Shown: piece by piece, positions 59,046 to 64,000 of the stretch
Layout of the letters: every line of letters begins with the position of its first letter
Numbering within the stretch: position 1 is the first letter of the stretch
NCBI GenBank assembly: GCA_003439945.1
Contig: QVRM01002091.1
Location: 1-64,000 of the forward strand
Source: Dermanyssus gallinae
Taxonomy: Eukaryota; Arthropoda; Arachnida; Mesostigmata; Dermanyssidae
Length of the DNA stretch: 64,000 bases
Direction: 5' to 3'
Translations under genes and position numbers: made by a program
Notes under the pieces: generated by a model
The model's input: the letters and a program-made list of their open reading frames with translations, nothing else
Databases searched by the model: none
What the model was told of the DNA's origin: nothing

Positions 59046-60740
59046 CTACTCGATCGTCGCGGCAGTGTCCACTGAGTAAGCTACTGAGAGACGGACTTTG
59101 CCGGACGGCAAGACAAAATTTTGCGGCGCCGCAAAGCTTGCCATTTCGGTGCTCATGATGGAGCTCAACGGACATCGCGCGCTTTCGTATTGATTCTCTC
59201 TGGCCTCTGTGGAGATACGACTCAGCGCATCGACATGCAGCATCTCGTTCCTCGGCCTGTGTATGCTTTTGTATGAAAATTCGCCTATCAAATTCAACCA
59301 GCTTGCGAATTGACACGTCGGCTGGATGCCACCGAGAGCGAGCGCGTCGCAATCGCTCACGACTGTGAACTTCACGCCGTGAAGGTAAAACCGCCAAGCC
59401 TCCAGTGCCCGTACGACGGCCAGGAACTCACGGTCTGTTGAATTATACTTTCGTTCGGCAGGCGAAAATCGCCAACTCCGAGCATCCACCATTCGCCAAC
59501 CGTCGCAATGCTGCTGCAGCAGAACTGCACCCGCGCCTTCGTTACTCGCGTCGGTATGCACTTCAGTCGGTAGCAGCGGATCGAAGCTCGCGACAACAGG
59601 CTCGCTCGACAAAACCTCTTGGAGTCGATTGAAGGCTGCCTGAGAATCTGGGGACCACACCAATCCAGAGGGTGCAAAGGCCGACTCCAGGGAGCTCACT
59701 AAGTCATCAACATTCGGAATGAGGTGCCGGAACATATAGGCCAAGCTAAGAAATCCTTTGAATTCGGTGGCCTTTCGTGGCGTCGGATAATCAGCCAGTA
59801 TGGCGGCCTGCTTCGCCTCTGGCCGGATACCTCTGCTGTCAATAGTAAGTCCGCCAAGACTTACTTTGTCAGTTAGAAAGTTGCACTTCGGCAAAATCAC
59901 GGTAAGCCCAGCTCGATTAAGTCCTGTGAGGATAGCATCTAAATATTGAATGTGCTCCTCGACTTTACCGCTTGCCACAATCAGGCCGTCGGGATAAGGC
60001 AATGCCATTGCTCCATTGTCCGGCTCCAGGATCTTGTCCAACACGCTCTGGAAGGTGTGGGGCGCGCCACAAAGCCCCCTCATCATTACCAGCGGATGGA
60101 AGCATCCTTCCGGAGTTACGAACGCTGCCTTTTCAGCTGCCCCATTGGCCATCGGAATCTGAAAGTAGCCTCCGCCGAGGTCCAATACGGAGAACCAATT
60201 CTTTCCTTCAACAAAGGCGAGAGACTGCTGAGAAAACAGATTGCGGCATTTTTTTTCTTTCTCTTTTTCCACATCTAGACCACACCTCGACTGGCGGTAG
60301 TCGATATACAACTCGAAGTTTCCACTTTCTGTACGCTCCATAAACACCGGACAACCGGACGGAGACGTTGACGGAATTATGAAGCCTGCGTTTAGTAACT
60401 GTTTGACGATATCTCTAAGAGCGGTCGTCTCATCGGGTAGGAAGTGGGCCGCTCCGCCTTTATCAGGAGCAAGGTTATTGTGCCCCGTCATTTCGTACTT
60501 GGCCAAAGAGGTCTGGCCCAACTCGACGATTGACATCGCAACCGCCGCTCGATGTCTATTTAGAAGCTCCAAAAGCTGTTCTGATGTTTGTTGAGACGCA
60601 ACGCTGCCCACTTGCAGATTCTCACTCTGAATGTTGTCCAGGCACTGCTCCGCATAGACCTTGCCTGTTAGCTTCACAGTGATCATTCCTGTAGACTTGG
60701 CGCCGAATCGAAACACAAAATGCAGAACGCACTTATCCAA
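59046..60740 (-). pseudogene. Ty3/gypsy pol fragment (RT and RNase H), longer-lived open frame
   Basis: Duplicate of 34,932-36,620 with a 564-codon open frame. Landmarks in order: [35 protein letters not shown] (first catalytic Asp), [19 protein letters not shown], and YPDG in place of YxDD. Then follow the RNase H blocks [35 protein letters not shown] and [10 protein letters not shown]. Protease, integrase, gag and LTRs are absent. It is antisense to the mariner and in the same orientation as the ferredoxin exons. The altered active-site box in both copies shows that inactivation predates the duplication. Confidence 0.87.
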
Positions 60741-61115
60741 CGGTATAGACGATGAACTATTTCAACTGAATTCTATATTCATGCCACATAACACTCACGT
60801 ATGACACGCGATAAAAGCGTAACTGTTGTTGGTCCTCATCGGCAGTAGCTAAACGTTGGGTTTTCCGTTCATTCGAGGGGGAACTGAATCTGTACATAAA
60901 GTCTAAACAAAGCACGATAGAGAAAAACGACTTGAACTAAACCGTATGAAAAATACAACCCCGCTTTGCTGTAATTTTTAATAGTGCACAAATTCTAAAT
61001 AATGACTCTTGACTCAGGATGCCTACGATACGTCTAACGCCGATAGCAGGTTAAGTTTTTAAAAATAATTTAACACGATAAGATGCTTCGTGTATACAGC
61101 CGCTGTGCGTCTTAC

Positions 61116-61229
61116 CTTTCCTTTGGCGGTAATGCGATCTCCACTTTCTCGAACAAAAACTACTTCGAATTCTCTTTTGTTGGCTTGAAGCGTGACACTG
61201 CTCTGGTGCAGGTTCTGTCGACGCGTTAT
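61116..61229 (-). pseudogene. Ferredoxin exon 2, duplicated copy
   Basis: This 114-base copy of 37,214-37,327 has the same acceptor (TTTCAG) and donor (GTAAGA). The one difference, GAA for GAG, is synonymous. No exon encoding the [2Fe-2S] motif follows downstream in the window, so alone it cannot make a ferredoxin. It is labelled pseudogene for the truncated locus, although the exon itself is undamaged. Confidence 0.85.
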
Positions 61230-62095
61230 CTGAAACATAGGCGAACAAGTCTGTTTATTAATCACTCGATAATCGCAAAATGTATTGTGATTGATTGATT
61301 CTATTGTGATGAGGATAAAATTGGCCCACCTTTACTATAACACACTTGTTTTTCAAATAGTGCCAATAGTAACCCGAGACAACCAGGAACAAATTTCGCG
61401 ACGATTTCCGTCTAAATGAGGTCATACGGAGAGTATTTTCTCATGCTTGGAACACTGACAAGTTGTCATACAATAATGAGTAAATAACGGTTGCAGAGAC
61501 TAGGCAAAAATGGGCACTCTTTGAAAATACAATTTAGGTATTTCATTTATGCAAAATGGTTCTAATGAAACATTGGTCTTATGCCAGTTATCCTTTAAAT
61601 ACTGTAGAATAACTAAGCCGAGTACATATATATATATATATATACCGTTCACTGGGGGAAGGGGGAATTGTTTACACCCCAATATGAGCTAAATACATGC
61701 TTTATTATTATTAGCAACATCAACAACCCCCCCCCCCCATGACGACGACGACGTCAACAATCCCACGTGACGACAAACGATGTCAGCCTTAGCTCCAGGC
61801 CTGGTGATACATACAAATTCGGCCGTTTGTACGTTATTGTCTGTTATACGAATACACCATACGTCAGCACTGCAGCGAGTTTGAGGGGTGTGTATGGCGG
61901 TGAGCCAGATCATCGTTCCTCTAGATCTCTATAGATAGACCCGCTTCGCTCGCATAGAAAGCTCAGTGATAGCAGTTGCCTTTTCTTCGACTACTATGAA
62001 ATGGCCTCCTCTCCGCACGATGCTCGCTTTATGCTTGCTTGGCTTCATGTCTCTCTCTCTCCATATATATATATATATATATATTTCGATTTTTT

Positions 62096-62647
62096 AACAT
62101 GTCCGGCCCTCGGTGTATTGAATATATGCCGCACGGCAATTCCAAGCCCTTAGAGGACGAAGGATGGCTTTAAAAAACTCACGACTTGCAGTTTTTAAAT
62201 TTATTTAAGGTAAACGGGTTGGCATATAACAGCTGTTACAGGCGTGACAGTCATTCATTTATAGTTGTATCATGTTGCCATGTTCATTTATGGCTATGCG
62301 CTTTATAGGGATAATTTCTCTTTTCTCTCAGTGGCTGTAGCCACCGGCCTGCCCAGGTACCTTATACAGCTTATATGCTCTACTCCACATTGCTACGTCA
62401 TCTCCTACCACTGAGCAAAAAGACAAATGATCCCTCAAAAGCGCATTAGCCATAAATGAACATGGAAACATGATACAACTATAAACTAATGACTGTCACG
62501 CCTGTAACAGCTGTAATAAGCCAACCCGTTTGCCTTAAATAAATATAAGAACGGCAAGTCTTGAGTTCTTTAAAGCCATCCTCTGTCCTTCACGGGCTTG
62601 GAATCGCCGTTCGACATATCTTCAATACACCGAGGGCCAGACATGTT
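62096..62647. mobile_element. Fold-back MITE, duplicated copy
   Basis: Copy of 38,217-38,769 with both ~240-base inverted arms (AACATGTCCGGCCCTCGGTG ... CACCGAGGGCCAGACATGTT) and the spacer. In this copy the outer ends pair slightly better (GGCCAGACATGTT). Confidence 0.88.
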
Positions 62648-63315
62648 GAGAGACCTAAAATTTCCCCAACAGTCCTTGTGGCAGCAACATGGCCGCGGAC
62701 TCCTTGCAATATATTATTTATCATCTATTCTCGCTCAAAGAAAATTCCATCAACAACGAGGAAGCGAACCGGTAGATGACAACAATGACTAGCGCACTAG
62801 TCTCCTAGATCACGTTGCTACCCGCAGATCGTGAGTTTAAAACGGCTAATAAATATGGATAACATGCATATTAGTCTAACGCTCACGTCATATATATTAA
62901 TATTATACATGTAATAGACACAATCGCTCAGTAGAACTGCCTCCCACTTTGCTGATGAAATTGCGGATGCCCTTCAGGCGGCACTTTGCAGCCATAGCCT
63001 CTCGGCTACTGTTGCTCCCCTTGGCCTAGAAGCTAACTTACCACCCATTTTTACAGATCTACGGACCAACAAGGGCAATTCGTTAAAATTCTGTTCGGTA
63101 TCACTCGCTGAGGTTCTACCCCCCCCCCCCCCACGTCTAATCAAACAAAAAGCGAGCTGAAGCTTTAAAGCTATGGGGGCACGAATGGGAGACTTAAAAT
63201 TGGCGCCCTCTTCCATATATATATATCAAAAAATGAATATATAGAGCTGACTACATGATATATATATATATATATATAAGCTCTAAGCACTCAATCAAGT
63301 CTTTCGAGACAATAC

Positions 63316-63357
63316 CTGCAAAGCAGAGCTCTGTAGAGCTCTCCGGAGGGCCTGCAT
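63316..63357 (-). pseudogene. Ferredoxin exon 1 (transit peptide), duplicated copy
   Basis: Identical to 39,481-39,522: [17 protein letters not shown], donor GTATTG. Upstream sequence to the window end is also shared, so a promoter may have been copied with it. Confidence 0.85.
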
Positions 63358-64000
63358 CCTGTGCAAAATTCTGCTCGTGTCGCGTGAATCACGGCGCTGC
63401 CGCGCGAGCGCTCGTCGACGGCTGGACGTACACGCACCGTATCGTCCTCTCTGTCTCTTAGTCTGTGCGTGTATCAAATAAAATCGAACAGTGTTATCAA
63501 ATGCTCGTGTACGCGACATATCCGTTATTTAAATACTTTATTTGCTCTATTAGCCATCTAGCCCCCTCCTCCCATCGCCAACCAAAATATTATTATTATT
63601 ATTATTATTATTGTTTCACTGGGATACAGCAGCGCCGATTTGCTCTCTCTCACACACAAGCACACATAAATACACAACGATCTATCTAGCTTATGCCTGA
63701 GAGACTAAAAAATCTTAAGGGAGTAAAACAAAAGACTTTCAGACATGAACCGATGCAAATCAACAACGACAACGACAACATCAACAGCAACCGCAACAAC
63801 AACAAAAGCAGCTACAATAATAGCAATAATAATAATAATAACAACAACAACAACAACAATGAAGGCGACCACAGCCGCATCAATTCGTACTGACAGAGTT
63901 CTTGCGATTTCTCTCTGTCTCTCGTTGCTTTGCCGCTGCTCCGCTGTTCAACGGAAATATCAGCATATAAGATAACTCTGCTCCTTTACTAATACTACTT

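Larger units (their letters stand above)
57649..64000. repeat. Segmental duplication, copy 2 (runs off the window)
   Basis: Same orientation and order as 33,732-40,160: truncated mariner, gypsy pol fragment, ferredoxin exon 2, fold-back MITE, ferredoxin exon 1, upstream region. The coordinate offset drifts from 23,917 to 23,844 through indels. The proximal edge is an abrupt switch from R2-like LINE sequence to mariner sequence at CCTATCAGTG. The distal edge is beyond the window. Confidence 0.95.

Overview
This is animal nuclear DNA, almost certainly arthropod. It has GT-AG introns (one of 13.6 kb), AATAAA poly(A) signals, dense (TA)n, (CAA)n and (TTA)n microsatellites, and mariner, Tc1-like, gypsy, CR1-like and R2-like transposable elements plus a tRNA-derived SINE. 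A mite or tick would fit the mixture, but the sequence alone does not prove it. Most long open frames here are translated microsatellites or antisense shadows; the real genes are split into short exons.

Layout. (1) 1-23,970: the 3' part of a plus-strand gene for a leucine-rich-repeat (LRR) transmembrane receptor. One exon (6,486-6,648) carries the last LRRs. After a 13.6-kb intron full of satellites and transposon debris, the terminal exon (20,224-21,749) encodes the LRR C-terminal cap, a fibronectin-III-like domain, a membrane segment and the cytoplasmic tail. (2) 24,450-25,980: weak candidate exons of another plus-strand gene. (3) 28,714-39,522, minus strand: a complete five-exon gene for a mitochondrial adrenodoxin-type [2Fe-2S] ferredoxin (146 aa), with mariner and gypsy copies in intron 2 and a fold-back element in intron 1. 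(4) 42,700-49,932, plus strand: a predicted five-exon gene for a 95-aa protein of unknown function, starting at a GC-rich island and divergent from the ferredoxin gene. Its third intron holds a CR1-like LINE and a 1.08-kb palindromic fold-back transposon. (5) 50,034-56,475, minus strand: three 3' exons of an unrecognised gene, tail-to-tail with the 95-aa gene. (6) 56,831-57,648: an R2-like LINE fragment. (7) 57,649-64,000: a second copy of 33,732-40,160.

The most notable structure is this 6.4-kb segmental duplication. It copies the promoter region, transit-peptide exon 1 and exon 2 of the ferredoxin gene, together with the transposons in introns 1 and 2. Its proximal breakpoint lies inside a mariner copy and is fused to the R2-like LINE. 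The duplicated exons are intact at protein level and keep their splice sites, but no iron-sulphur exons follow in the copy. It is therefore a truncated gene, a potential donor of promoter and transit peptide to a chimera, or an assembly duplication. How the genes work together is not evident: the receptor, the ferredoxin and the small proteins look like unrelated neighbours.
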